From Thioalkalivibrio thiocyanoxidans ARh2 (GTDB taxonomy: Bacteria; Pseudomonadota; Gammaproteobacteria; Ectothiorhodospirales; Ectothiorhodospiraceae), in assembly GCF_000385215.1 (NCBI RefSeq), contig NZ_ARQK01000049.1, positions 1-64,000 of the forward strand: 64,000 bases of DNA, given 5' to 3'. The notes below the pieces were generated by a model. It ran no database searches, was not told the origin of the DNA, and worked only from the letters and a program-made list of their open reading frames with translations. Shown in pieces: positions 8,354 to 19,886 of this stretch (positions within the stretch are counted from its first letter, which is position 1; each line of letters starts with the position of its first letter). The position numbers and the translations under genes are program-made.

Positions 8354-8842
8354 TCAGTTCACCGTCACCACGATGCAGCGCGCCAACTGCTGCACCTTGT
8401 TCGACACACTGCCTGACACCAGCCCCTTCAAGTTGCCCAGGCCGCGCGCGCCCATCACGATCATGTCCGCGTGGTGATATTCGGCCTGCTGCAGGATCAC
8501 CCTGGCCGGCGAGCCGTCCTGGACGTGTCGCTCGATATCCGTCACGCCCCGTTCCGTGAAGTACTCGCTGGCCTTTTCGGTCAGTTTCTTCGCGATATCG
8601 TGAAGCACCTTCGGCGGTACAGCACCCGCGACCGCCGCACCGCCTAGCGCCACGGGCGGATCGTCCGGATCGGGCAGATCCGACAGCTTGCGGATGTGCG
8701 GGGGCACCTCCTCGCCCTGCAGTAGCACGCTAAGCAGGACCACTCGTGCCTGGTACTTCGCGGCCAGATCCGCGGCCACCTCCACCGCCCGCCAGGCGTT
8801 GTCCGAGCCGTCCACCGGCACCAACATGGTCTTCAGCTCCAT
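8354..8842 (-). CDS. Universal stress protein UspA family
   Basis: 162-residue Usp domain protein. The N-terminal MLVPVDGSDNA strand-loop and the C-terminal GARGLGNLKGLVSGSVS motif fit the ATP-binding G-2x-G-9x-G(S/T) signature, so it probably binds ATP. There is an insertion rich in Pro and Asp at about residues 50-75. The ATG at 8842 is used because of a GGGGAGGGG ribosome-binding site; longer upstream readings are intergenic. It is followed closely by the Smr gene. Expression under starvation or stress would be expected for the family. Confidence 0.92.
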   Translation of the reverse strand: MELKTMLVPVDGSDNAWRAVEVAADLAAKYQARVVLLSVLLQGEEVPPHIRKLSDLPDPDDPPVALGGAAVAGAVPPKVLHDIAKKLTEKASEYFTERGVTDIERHVQDGSPARVILQQAEYHHADMIVMGARGLGNLKGLVSGSVSNKVQQLARCIVVTVN

Positions 8843-8985
8843 TGTCCCCTCCCCATCCACTGCTGCTTGGCCAGACCGCTCCGGCGACAGCTCCAGCCTG
8901 CCAGACTTGCTGGACGGGCGCACGGCCGGCCCCCGCCCCCTATACTCCCGAACAGGAACGACCATCCCGGCCAAAGAGAGCCCCG

Positions 8986-10056
8986 ATGACGCGACTGTTC
9001 GAGAAGACCTACCCCCAGCCCGGAACCGCCCCCGGGCACGGCGCACACAGCCCCGAACACCCCGCCGGAGAGGTCCGGCTTGAAGCCTGGCGCTACCACA
9101 ACGAACAGCTCGAACCGCTGGACCCGCAACAGGCCCTGGCCGAGGGCGAACCGGAATCAGGCTTCGTCTGGCTGCACCTGCAGGGCTGCCCCGGCCCGGA
9201 ACAACTGCACGCCCTTGGCGAGGCCTTCGGGCTGCACCCGCTGGCGCTGGAGGATGTGCGCCATCGCGGCCAGCGCCCCAAGCTCGACTACTTCGGCGAG
9301 CACGCGGTAATCATCCTCAACCAGCCGCAACTGGACGGCGATAGCGTGCGCCTGGACCAGTTCAACCTGTTCGTGAATCCGCGCTTCGTCATCAGCGTGC
9401 ACAGTGGCGAGACCGACCCGTTCGAGCCCATCCGCCAGCGCATGCGCGGCACCAACCGCAACTTCAACCGCCTGGGGGCCCCGTATCTGGCCTATGCCCT
9501 GATGGACGTGGTCGTGGATCAGGCCTTTCCGCTACTGGAGGAACTCGGCGACCGCATCGAAGCCCTGGAAGAACGAGTGCTCTCGCAGCCCGACCACGAC
9601 ACCCTCGGCCGCATCCATGTCGTGCGCCGCGAGCTGCTGGTGCTGCGCCGACAGCTCTGGCCCACGCGCGACGTGATCACCCGCCTGATGCGCGACGACC
9701 AGGACCCGTTCGGCCCCGAGATGATGCCCTGGCTGCGGGACGTCCACGACCACACTATCCAGATCATGGACCTGCTGGAGTCCTACCGCGACATGGCCTC
9801 CAGCCTGATCGAGGCCTACCTGTCGGCCGTCAACCAGCGCTCCAACGACGTGATCCGCGTGCTCACCATCATCGCCACCATCTTCATCCCGCTCACCTTC
9901 ATCGTCGGCATCTATGGCATGAACTTCGACCACCCGGAAAGCCCGTGGTCCATGCCCGAGCTCTACACCTATTACGGCTACCCCATCCTGCTCGGCATCA
10001 TGTTCGCCATCGTCCTCGGCATGCTCTACCTGTTCCGCCGCCGCCGCTGGCTCTAA
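8986..10056 (+). CDS. CorA-family magnesium/divalent metal transporter
   Basis: 356-residue CorA/ZntB-type channel. A large cytoplasmic N-terminal domain is followed by a long stalk helix and two C-terminal membrane helices. Between the helices sits the selectivity motif YGMNF, preceded by VGI in the usual IVGIYGMNF context, near residue 310. The very C-terminus is basic (FRRRRWL), as in CorA. The GMN motif indicates Mg2+ (possibly Co2+/Ni2+) transport. The start at ATG 8986 lies after AAAGAGAG. Divergent from the stress protein gene. Confidence 0.94.
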   Translation: MTRLFEKTYPQPGTAPGHGAHSPEHPAGEVRLEAWRYHNEQLEPLDPQQALAEGEPESGFVWLHLQGCPGPEQLHALGEAFGLHPLALEDVRHRGQRPKLDYFGEHAVIILNQPQLDGDSVRLDQFNLFVNPRFVISVHSGETDPFEPIRQRMRGTNRNFNRLGAPYLAYALMDVVVDQAFPLLEELGDRIEALEERVLSQPDHDTLGRIHVVRRELLVLRRQLWPTRDVITRLMRDDQDPFGPEMMPWLRDVHDHTIQIMDLLESYRDMASSLIEAYLSAVNQRSNDVIRVLTIIATIFIPLTFIVGIYGMNFDHPESPWSMPELYTYYGYPILLGIMFAIVLGMLYLFRRRRWL

Positions 10057-10070
10057 CCCCCAATCACCTG

Positions 10071-10138
10071 CAGGAGGCCAGCCCTCTGGCCCATCCGGCG
10101 CAGGCAGAATCCTATCGGCCAGAGGGCTGGCCTCCTAC
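10071..10138. repeat. Palindromic REP-like element, family B
   Basis: AGGAGGCCAGCCCTCTGGCC (from about 10072) pairs with GGCCAGAGGGCTGGCCTCCT (to about 10136). The spacer is about 28 bases. It begins 15 bases after the corA stop, between convergent corA and a PilZ gene, and may serve as a transcription stop for corA. Confidence 0.85.
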
Positions 10139-10290
10139 AACCCATATCCCGTCACCCAAATGGGGACAATGGCGGGGCCGGAACATGGTAAATCTCTGTC
10201 TTTAATTGCCTTTTTGCCTTTAGGATCGGACCTTGTCTATCGCGCCTGGTCGGCGCCGAAAACAAACGGCCAGGTGTGATCCCGTGGTGT

Positions 10291-10665
10291 CTAGGGTGTG
10301 CAGAGACTGTCATGCCGCGGACCACCCTGGACCGAGCGGAGGCCGATGCTCTCGCGCATCAGATCCAGCAGGCCATCGACCGCAAACGGATCTTCAGGCT
10401 CGAACATCGCTCCCACGCCATGCTCATCCAGTCGCATCACGATGCAATGCCAGACATGGGCCCGGCCATCCCCGGACTCCTCCGGGCTCACGGTCAGCCG
10501 CAGTCTCGTATTTTTCGAGACAACCGAATCCGTCAGTTCCAGATACAACCCGCTAAGGCTGACATCGCGGACCCGGCCGCTTGCTCTGCACTCAGAGTCG
10601 CCGGCCTTAGTCTCCACCTCGGCTTCCATACGTACGGCCCTGCGGCGCCCCTCTCGAAGATCCAT
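10291..10665 (-). CDS. PilZ domain protein (124 aa)
   Basis: Single PilZ domain, a c-di-GMP receptor fold. The arginine motif RRRAVR is at residues 7-12, and the second motif (D/N)xSxxG appears as DVSLSG near residue 34. The length is that of a one-domain adaptor. No membrane segment is seen. It probably relays c-di-GMP to motility or surface machinery, in line with pilS-pilR elsewhere in the window, but the target is unknown. A second PilZ protein is at 40974-41339. Confidence 0.88.
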   Translation of the reverse strand: MDLREGRRRAVRMEAEVETKAGDSECRASGRVRDVSLSGLYLELTDSVVSKNTRLRLTVSPEESGDGRAHVWHCIVMRLDEHGVGAMFEPEDPFAVDGLLDLMRESIGLRSVQGGPRHDSLCTP

Positions 10666-11084
10666 TATCTAACTCCCGTCTTGGCCCCATCGGGCACTGG
10701 ATTTTGATTTGGCGACCCCAGACTCTAATGCATGCGGATAGCTCGGTTAACGGTACCGGGCAGTCCGTGAGCCAAGGCTCAGGACGGGATCGCACCGTGA
10801 TAACCAATTGACGTGACGCGCTTTTATATTTCGAAGTGGCACTATCGTGGTACTCGAATGCGCGTTCGGGTCCAGAAATTCCCCTCGGGGTACCAGGCTC
10901 GGCATGCCCCCCACGAGTGGGAAAAAACACGCCCACCTTTCCATTGGCAGGCCACGTCTCCCATGCACTCCGCACCTGGCGCCAGCGGGTCGGTCCACGG
11001 GCCACACGGAACCTGGTTCACTTCAGGCCGGTCTCGTCCCTCCGCCCCGACAGACCCTTTCTAGGCCTGCCACGAGTAAACATA
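10666..11084. other. Gene-free intergenic stretch
   Basis: About 420 bases between the PilZ start and the repeat element at 11085, part of a 658-base divergent intergenic region. Composition is less GC-rich around 10820-10850 (TTTTATATTTCG), which may hold promoters. No frame here resembles a protein, and no clear terminator, RNA gene or operator was found. Confidence 0.5.
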
Positions 11085-11158
11085 CAAGCCTGCTTGCAGG
11101 CGAAGCCCCGGCCAAAGCCGGACACGGGCAGGAGCTTCGCGTGCAAGCACGCTCCTAC
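11085..11158. repeat. Palindromic REP-like element, family A
   Basis: CAAGCCTGCTTGCAGGCGAAGC pairs with GCTTCGCGTGCAAGCACGC. This copy is more diverged in the left arm than the one at 5910-5986 but shares the right-arm sequence almost exactly. It lies upstream of the nitroreductase gene. Confidence 0.8.
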
Positions 11159-11323
11159 AATTTGTGCCCCCTCATCCTCCCGACCGCAACGCCACGAAGA
11201 GCCAGGGCCTCCCCCACGCAGCCCCCCTACGCGAGAAAGCTCGAGAAAGAAGACACCCATGTTCTTCGGGCTCGGGCGACGGCACCCATCGCCCGTGCGC
11301 GGCAGGGACGGTATGTTGGCGAA

Positions 11324-12271
11324 ATGGAGATCGACCCCGTCATCCGCGAATGGCTGCACCTGGCCGGTCAGGCGCCCTCCTCGCATAACACCCAGCCCTG
11401 GCGGTTCCGCGTGGACCGCGCGGGGGTGGAGGTCTGGACGGACCCGGCGCGTTCGCTTCCGGTGAACGACCCGACCGGGCGCGAGCGCATCATCAGCTGC
11501 GGCTGTGCGGTGCTGAACCTGCGCGTGGCCGCCGCCACTGACGGCCACGGGCTGAACGTGCGCCCGGAGCAGGCGGGCGACGGCCCGTTCGTGCGGTTGC
11601 TGACCGGGCACCACGGCGGGGCGGGCCGGCGGGATCTGGCGCCACTGCGGGACTGGATCGGCGAGCGTCGTTCCTGGCGCGGCCGCTTTCTGGCTGACGA
11701 GGGCTCGCCGGACATCGTCGAGAAGCTGGTGCAAGCCGCCCACCATGAGGGAGCCTGGCTGCGCCCGGTCACGGACGCCGAGATCCGCAGGGAGATCGCT
11801 GACCTGATCCGGGCGGCGACGACGGCACAATGGAAGAACCCGGCCTGGCGCCGCGAACTGGCGCACTGGATGCGCCCGCCCTCCCGCGGGGACGGGCTGC
11901 CGGTCGGGCGTGTAACCGGCAGTCTGACCCGCTGGAGCGTCCGCCATCTGGTGTCCGCCCGGGCGATGGCCCGCGGCGAGGCGCATGTGGCCCGGGCAGC
12001 CCCGCTACTGCTGGCACTGGGCACGGGGATCGAAGGCCCGATGCAGTGGCTGACGGCCGGACAGGCCCTGCAGCGCGTACTGCTCGAGGCCACCCGGCAC
12101 GGGCTCTGCGCACGCTATCTGAATCAGCCGATCCAGCAGGCCGAATGCCACCCGAAACTGGCCGAGGTCCTCGGCGGAGGCCAGCCACAACTGCTGTTTG
12201 CGCTGGGCCGCCCGGACGGCACGCCCCGCCCCACACCGCGCCGCCCGCTGGACGAGCTGCTGAAGCACTGA
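11324..12271 (+). CDS. Acg-type nitroreductase family protein
   Basis: 315-residue flavoprotein-like enzyme of the nitroreductase superfamily, Acg (Rv2032)-like branch. The N-terminus has the typical APSSHNTQPWRF flavin-contact segment at about residues 15-26. There is an RRSWRGRF element near 115, and a C-terminal QPIQQAECHPKLAEVLGGGQPQLLFALGRP-type region (shown here only in part) closes the fold. Acg proteins are often large, with a lid, and some sequester FMN rather than reduce nitro compounds. The start at ATG 11324 is preferred since it puts the SSHNTQPW motif at the normal distance; the upstream open frame is non-coding repeat. Confidence 0.85.
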   Translation: MEIDPVIREWLHLAGQAPSSHNTQPWRFRVDRAGVEVWTDPARSLPVNDPTGRERIISCGCAVLNLRVAAATDGHGLNVRPEQAGDGPFVRLLTGHHGGAGRRDLAPLRDWIGERRSWRGRFLADEGSPDIVEKLVQAAHHEGAWLRPVTDAEIRREIADLIRAATTAQWKNPAWRRELAHWMRPPSRGDGLPVGRVTGSLTRWSVRHLVSARAMARGEAHVARAAPLLLALGTGIEGPMQWLTAGQALQRVLLEATRHGLCARYLNQPIQQAECHPKLAEVLGGGQPQLLFALGRPDGTPRPTPRRPLDELLKH

Positions 12272-12457
12272 GGCAAGCGGGAGCTTGGGGTCTGCCTGCG
12301 GACTTGGCAGGTCCGGGGATCCATCACCGCGGTACAGCGTCCGCCTTTTGGTATGGCTGTGCCTGCCCCCTGCGTCGGCGGCGGAGCGGGGTCTATGCTC
12401 GAGGGGACGTGGGTTCGGTGCGGATCCGCGCGATGCTGGCGAAAAGAGAGGGGCATT

Positions 12458-13654
12458 ATGGCGGGGCCGTATCGGATGCTGCATGGGGCCGGATTGGTGC
12501 TGGTACTGCTGGCAGTGGTATCGGCCGCAGGCTGTACCATCAGCCCGCCGATGGAGGGCCTGGATGACGAGCGCAACACGATCGCGGTGGCGCGCGAGGC
12601 GGGGCCGAGCGTGGTCTCGGTACGGGTGTCGAGAGCAGCAGAAGAGGACGACGCGGACGCCGACGAGATGACCGAGGTGATCGGGGGCAGTGGCTTCGTG
12701 GTGAACGACGCGGGCCAGATCATCACCAATTTCCACGTGATCGCGGCCACGTTAGGCGAGGCGACGGAAGACCGCATCGAGCTGGCCCAGGGGGCCTCGC
12801 TGACGGTGTCGTTCCTGGGGACACCGGAGGTGGAGCACGATGTGCGGGTGGTCGGTGCCAACCCGGACGTGGATCTGGCGCTGCTGGAGCTGGTGGACCC
12901 GGAGGCGGCGCCCGACCCCGGTCCGATCCCGCTGGGGGACTCCGACCGGTTGCAGGTCGGCCAGAAGGCGATCGCGATCGGCAATCCGTTCGGTCTGCAT
13001 TCGACGGTCACCGCCGGGATCGTGTCAGCGCTGGAGCGCGAGCGCCCGGGGCTGGTGGGGATCGAGATCCCCTACATCCAGACCGATGCGGCGATCAACC
13101 CCGGCAATTCCGGCGGGCCGCTGCTCGATTCCAGCGGCGAGGCGGTGGGGGTGAACAATGCCATCCTGGCGCCGGCCGGGACCTTCGCGGGCATCGGTCT
13201 GGCGGTGCCGAGCAACCTGGTCACCGAGGCGATGGCGGAGCTTCGCGCGGGCGGTTTTTCCGGCCTGGCGGCCGCGGCGGCGCAGCTGCCGGAACGCCCG
13301 CGCATGGGCATGGAGGTGGCGCTGCGGGTAGCGGACTACCCGCGCGGCCTGCGCGCGGAACTGGGGCTGCCGGAGCATGGCGTGGTGGTGACCGACGTCT
13401 CGCCCGACGGGCCGGCCGACCGCGCCGGCATCCGGCGGCCGGAGAACGTGGTGCTGGTAAACGGGCGCGCGTTCCCGGTGGATATCGACGTGATCACCCA
13501 TATCGACGGTCAGCGCGTGACGCGGCCGATCGACATCCAGCGCGTGATCCTGGGGCGCGAGGAGGGCGACGTGGTGACGCTGAAGGTGTGGCGCGACGGC
13601 ACCGAGCGCGAGGTGGAGATCGCGCTGGAGATCGTTAAGCCGGGCGAGGATTGA
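12458..13654 (+). CDS. HtrA/DegQ-like trypsin-type serine protease with PDZ domain, lipoprotein
   Basis: Envelope protease, 398 residues. The signal sequence ends in a lipobox (VSAAGC, Cys26), so the protein is probably lipid-anchored, unlike classic periplasmic DegP/DegQ. The chymotrypsin-fold triad is visible: His93 in NFHVIAA, Asp139 in VDLAL, Ser218 in GNSGGP. One PDZ domain occupies about residues 300-398, with IDGQRV. Having one PDZ makes it DegS-like in layout. The ATG at 12458 follows a GAGAGGGG ribosome-binding site. A DUF3634 gene lies downstream on the same strand. Confidence 0.93.
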   Translation: MAGPYRMLHGAGLVLVLLAVVSAAGCTISPPMEGLDDERNTIAVAREAGPSVVSVRVSRAAEEDDADADEMTEVIGGSGFVVNDAGQIITNFHVIAATLGEATEDRIELAQGASLTVSFLGTPEVEHDVRVVGANPDVDLALLELVDPEAAPDPGPIPLGDSDRLQVGQKAIAIGNPFGLHSTVTAGIVSALERERPGLVGIEIPYIQTDAAINPGNSGGPLLDSSGEAVGVNNAILAPAGTFAGIGLAVPSNLVTEAMAELRAGGFSGLAAAAAQLPERPRMGMEVALRVADYPRGLRAELGLPEHGVVVTDVSPDGPADRAGIRRPENVVLVNGRAFPVDIDVITHIDGQRVTRPIDIQRVILGREEGDVVTLKVWRDGTEREVEIALEIVKPGED

Positions 13655-13835
13655 GCGCGAAGGGCGGGAACCGCCGCCCTCCTTGCCAGCCTGGGCAAAT
13701 TGGGCAGCCACCTTTGTGTCCCCGGTGGCCCGCGGCACGGATCGCGAAGTAGCCCATCAATCGCGCTGACTCGACGACGGAAAACCCGGAACCGCGGTGG
13801 GCGTACGCTACACTGGGCGCCGTTCCCGTCCCGCG

Positions 13836-14180
13836 ATGCAATCCATCATGCTGCTTACGTTGCTGATCATGTTCGTCCTGCTGGGCCTTGGCCTCGCGCT
13901 GATGCTCTGGCATGCACGGCAGGTGTTTTCGGTGGAGTTGCGCGATGGCGCGGCCCGCGTGCGGCGCGGCAAGCCGCCGGCCGGGTTCGTGCGTGGCTGC
14001 GAGGACGTGGCACGCCAGTTCGGCCTGACGCGGGGCCGGATCGCCGCCGTGCGCACCGACTCGGGTGTTCAACTGCGCTTCTCCCGCGATCTGCCGGAGA
14101 AGACACACCAGGCCTTTCGCAACGTCTGGACACCACCGCCGGGCGGCGGAGGTGGCGGCGGCATGCGCGCGACGGGATAG
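13836..14180 (+). CDS. DUF3634 family small membrane protein
   Basis: 114 residues. One N-terminal membrane helix (about residues 3-25) is followed by a small cytoplasmic or periplasmic domain with the family layout: VELRDGAARVRRGKPP, then a GFVRGCEDVARQFGL helix, then VQLRFSRDLPEKTHQAFRNVW, split here. The tail is a glycine run (GGGGGGG). It matches DUF3634 proteins of Vibrio and Shewanella; function is unknown. It is a paralogue of 29968-30300. Alternative ATGs are at 13797 and 13848; 13836 places the helix at the N-terminus. Confidence 0.8.
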   Translation: MQSIMLLTLLIMFVLLGLGLALMLWHARQVFSVELRDGAARVRRGKPPAGFVRGCEDVARQFGLTRGRIAAVRTDSGVQLRFSRDLPEKTHQAFRNVWTPPPGGGGGGGMRATG

Positions 14181-14372
14181 CGGGCCGATCCAGCGGATTG
14201 CCGTGGCCTCGGCAAGGGCTCGCAATGACGAAAGGGTCCACGCTCGCGGGGAAAGGCACGCCTTGAGGGGCAGGCCCTGGTTCTTTCCCTCGAACAGACG
14301 CGGGAGCAGGAGGCGTGCGGCCCAGGATACGCGCACCTGCGACCAGCAGGAGCCAACGCCCTCCGCGGCAAG

Positions 14373-14401
14373 AAAACGCCCGGGATGAACCCGGGCGTCT
14401 T
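14373..14401 (-). terminator. Intrinsic terminator of katG
   Basis: Read on the minus strand, stem ACGCCCGGG - TTCAT - CCCGGGCGT is followed by TTTTC. It lies about 40 bases past the katG stop. Stem perfect over nine pairs, U-run short. Confidence 0.8.
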
Positions 14402-14440
14402 GGCCTGCACGCCGGACAAACTGTCCAGCTCAGACCAGCA

Positions 14441-17431
<2,991 letters not shown>

Positions 17432-17686
17432 ATGAAAAACACGACGTTGCCAGCCCTGCGGGTCAGCGATGGCTTTGGGCATCAGGTGGAGCAAGCCCTT
17501 GGGGAGGGAGAGACACTGTCGGCCTTCATCGAGGAGGCCGTGCGGCACGAGATTGACCCTCGGCGAGCCCGGGGCGAGTTCCTGGCGCGCGGCCTGGAGT
17601 CAGCGCGCAGCGCCCGGGAAACGGGGGAGTACTACCCGGCCCAATCGGTGCTGGACGATCTCGACCGTCTGTTAACCAAGCAGTAG
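17432..17686 (+). CDS. ParD-like antitoxin (YlcI/YnfO-type)
   Basis: 84-residue antitoxin. The N-terminal half (LPALRVSDGF... LSAFIEEAVRHEI) looks like a ribbon-helix-helix DNA-binding unit. The C-terminal tail ETGEYYPAQSVLDDLDRLL is the typical toxin-binding segment in ParD-type partners. It sits 22 bases upstream of a ParE-like reading frame, the normal antitoxin-first order. Such antitoxins usually repress their own operon. ATG 17432 is preferred over an upstream start because the domain begins there. Confidence 0.85.
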   Translation: MKNTTLPALRVSDGFGHQVEQALGEGETLSAFIEEAVRHEIDPRRARGEFLARGLESARSARETGEYYPAQSVLDDLDRLLTKQ

Positions 17687-17708
17687 CCCGCCCGCTGGAG
17701 TCTCAAGG

Positions 17709-18007
17709 ATGAGTTACTCGGTACGCTTCACGGCGCAGGCACGCGATGATCTCCTGCGACTTGCCGCTTTCCTCGCCGATCGCGACCCGGCGGCCGCGGC
17801 CCATGCCCGAGCCGCCATCGGCGAGGCGGTATCACTACTGGAGCGCTTTCCGCTGAGCCGCCGCATGCCCGACGCCTCCTACCCCGCATCCGCGAACTCC
17901 TGATTCCGTTTGGCCGCTCTGGTGATGTCGCCCTGTTCGAGATCGACGATGCCGAGACGGTCACCCTGCTGGCGTCTCGGCACCCGCGCGAGGACGACTA
18001 TTTCTAA
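17709..18007 (+). pseudogene. ParE/RelE-family toxin disrupted by a one-base frameshift
   Basis: The first frame encodes MSYSVRFTAQARDDLLRLAAF... through SRRMPDASYP, then hits a stop at 17901-17903. Shifting by one base at about 17886-17890 restores RIRELLIPFGRSGDVALFEIDD... ETVTLLASRHPREDDYF and a TAA at 18005-18007. That downstream part is the conserved beta-sheet end of ParE toxins (ALFEIDD and RHxREDDY motif). One base appears deleted in the C-run TACCCCGC. Either the toxin is inactive or there is a sequencing error; the antitoxin remains intact. Confidence 0.85.
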
Positions 18008-18183
18008 TGCGCCCGGAGGCAATAACAGGACCAGGCCATTGGCTCAGAGGGTGTCACAGCGACCGCCAATCAATGGGCTTCCATGGAGCCATGACCGCGG
18101 ACGACATAGCCATTCGCCATCCGAGAGGAGCTGCGCAGATGGCAATCACTGAAATTCGCGGGATCCGGGTGGGTTAGTCGCGA

Positions 18184-18456
18184 ATGTTGTGGCCTGTACT
18201 TCTTCCCATTTTTGTTCTCGGGATGGCTGTCGCGATCCTCATTTCGCGGGATCGAGCGGGTTTCGGCACGCGCGCGTCGTATGCGTTGCTCGCAATCCTG
18301 GCGCCACTTGCGCTTCTTGCAGTGGGGAGCTGGCTGCAGGTGGGCCAGGCGTCCGGATGGCTGCTCAACGGATGGGTGATCCTGACTTTGGTCAGCCCCT
18401 ACTTGGTGCGGACGCTGTACGTATTCCGGGAATCCCGCCGGGGCGTCAACGACTAA
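18184..18456 (+). CDS. Small membrane protein, unknown function (90 aa)
   Basis: 90 residues with three hydrophobic segments at about 1-20, 33-50 and 58-78, ending in a basic tail (RESRRG). No recognised family. The ribosome-binding site is weak, but third-base GC bias and hydrophobic pattern suggest a real gene. It lies between the broken ParE gene and nnrS. Confidence 0.5.
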   Translation: MLWPVLLPIFVLGMAVAILISRDRAGFGTRASYALLAILAPLALLAVGSWLQVGQASGWLLNGWVILTLVSPYLVRTLYVFRESRRGVND

Positions 18457-18658
18457 TGCGGTCATCCGAACCAGCGGGGTCGGACCATGCCTTTTGCCCT
18501 TGGACCTCATCGAGTCGCTTCGCCCAAGCGACCGGTGCCTTGCGCGCCGGCTCGCATGAAGCAGTAATAAAAATGCAAGATAAGGGGAAGGGCCGATTTT
18601 CTGGGTGGTGCCCGTAGCGATGGCAGGTACCGGCTCGGCGGAGCCTAAGGGGGCAAAC

Positions 18659-19858
18659 GTGAGGGTAAACATCGAGGTTCCGGGACAGTATCGCTTCGGC
18701 CTGAGCCACCTTGGCTTCCGCCCGTTCTTTCTGCTGGCCGGGCTGTACGCCGTGCTGGTCGCGGGTCTGTGGACCTGGCTCTACCACGTCGACATGGCGG
18801 CGCTGCCCACGGCCGCCTTTGGTGGGCCCTTCGCCTGGCATGGCCATACGCTGATATTCGGCTACGGGATGGCAGTCGTCGCCGGTTTCCTGCTCACGGC
18901 CGTGCGCAACTGGACCGAGGTGCAGACGACCCACGGCCCCGCGCTGCTGGTGCTGGCCGGGCTCTGGCTCGGTGGCCGGGTCGCGGCGTTGTTCGGGGAC
19001 CCCGGGCTGGTCGCGATGGCGCTGTTCGATCTCGGCTTTACCCTCTGGCTGCTGGCCGCCCTGGCCCGCCCGGTGTGGAAGGCGCGTCAGTGGGGCCAGC
19101 TGGCGGTGATCGGCAAAGTCGCCTTGCTGGGGGCCAGTAACGGCCTGTTCTACCTGGGCGCCTTCGACCTGCTCGACGGGGGGCAGCGCCTGGGGCTCTA
19201 CTCCGGGGTCTACCTGCTGCTGTCGCTGATCCTGATGATGGGGCGCCGGGTGATCCCGTTCTTTATCGAGCGCGGGCTGGACGGGGCCTTTACGCCGGTG
19301 AACCGGGCCTGGCTGGACCGCCTGGCCCTGGTGCTGTTGCTGGCCTTCTGGCTGGTGGAGGTCTTCCTGCGCTGGCCAACGGTCGCGGCGGCGCTGGCGG
19401 CCGGTCTGGCCGTGGTGCATGGCGTGCGCTGGGCGGGCTGGCATACGCCGGCGCTGTGGGGCAAGCCGCTGCTCTGGGTGCTGATGCTGGCCTACGGCTG
19501 GATCGTGATCGGCTTTGCGCTGCGGGCCGCGGCCGAGTTCACGCCCCTCGCCCCGATAGCCGCGCTGCACGCCTTTACCTACGGGGGCATCGGCCTGATG
19601 ACCCTGGGCATGATGACGCGCGTGGCCCTGGGCCATACCGGCCGCAATGTCTTCGATCCACCGCGCATCCTCGGGGTGCTCTTCGCCCTGCTGGCCATCG
19701 GGACGCTGGTACGGGTGGCCGGCCCCCTGCTCTGGCCGGCCCTGACCGCGAGCTGGATGGGCGCCTCGCAACTCCTGTGGATCGCCGCCTTCGCGGGATT
19801 CGTCTGGGTGTACGCCCCGATGCTGGTAAAGCCGCGCATCGACGGGCGTTACGGCTAG
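18659..19858 (+). CDS. nnrS: NnrS family protein
   Basis: Polytopic inner-membrane haem-copper protein family linked to nitric oxide and nitrosative stress response, 399 residues with about 12 membrane helices. Family features include HLGFRPFFLLAG near the N-terminus, the FAWHGHTLIFGYGMAVVAGFLL stretch (given here in part) with conserved His, and the late MTRVALGHTGR motif. GTG 18659 is chosen because AAGGGGG lies 7 bases before it; ATG 18620 or GTG 18605 are possible. No denitrification genes adjoin it. It converges on rtcB. Confidence 0.92.
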   Translation: MRVNIEVPGQYRFGLSHLGFRPFFLLAGLYAVLVAGLWTWLYHVDMAALPTAAFGGPFAWHGHTLIFGYGMAVVAGFLLTAVRNWTEVQTTHGPALLVLAGLWLGGRVAALFGDPGLVAMALFDLGFTLWLLAALARPVWKARQWGQLAVIGKVALLGASNGLFYLGAFDLLDGGQRLGLYSGVYLLLSLILMMGRRVIPFFIERGLDGAFTPVNRAWLDRLALVLLLAFWLVEVFLRWPTVAAALAAGLAVVHGVRWAGWHTPALWGKPLLWVLMLAYGWIVIGFALRAAAEFTPLAPIAALHAFTYGGIGLMTLGMMTRVALGHTGRNVFDPPRILGVLFALLAIGTLVRVAGPLLWPALTASWMGASQLLWIAAFAGFVWVYAPMLVKPRIDGRYG

Positions 19859-19886
19859 TGAGACGCCCTCTTCCGGCGGGACGTGT

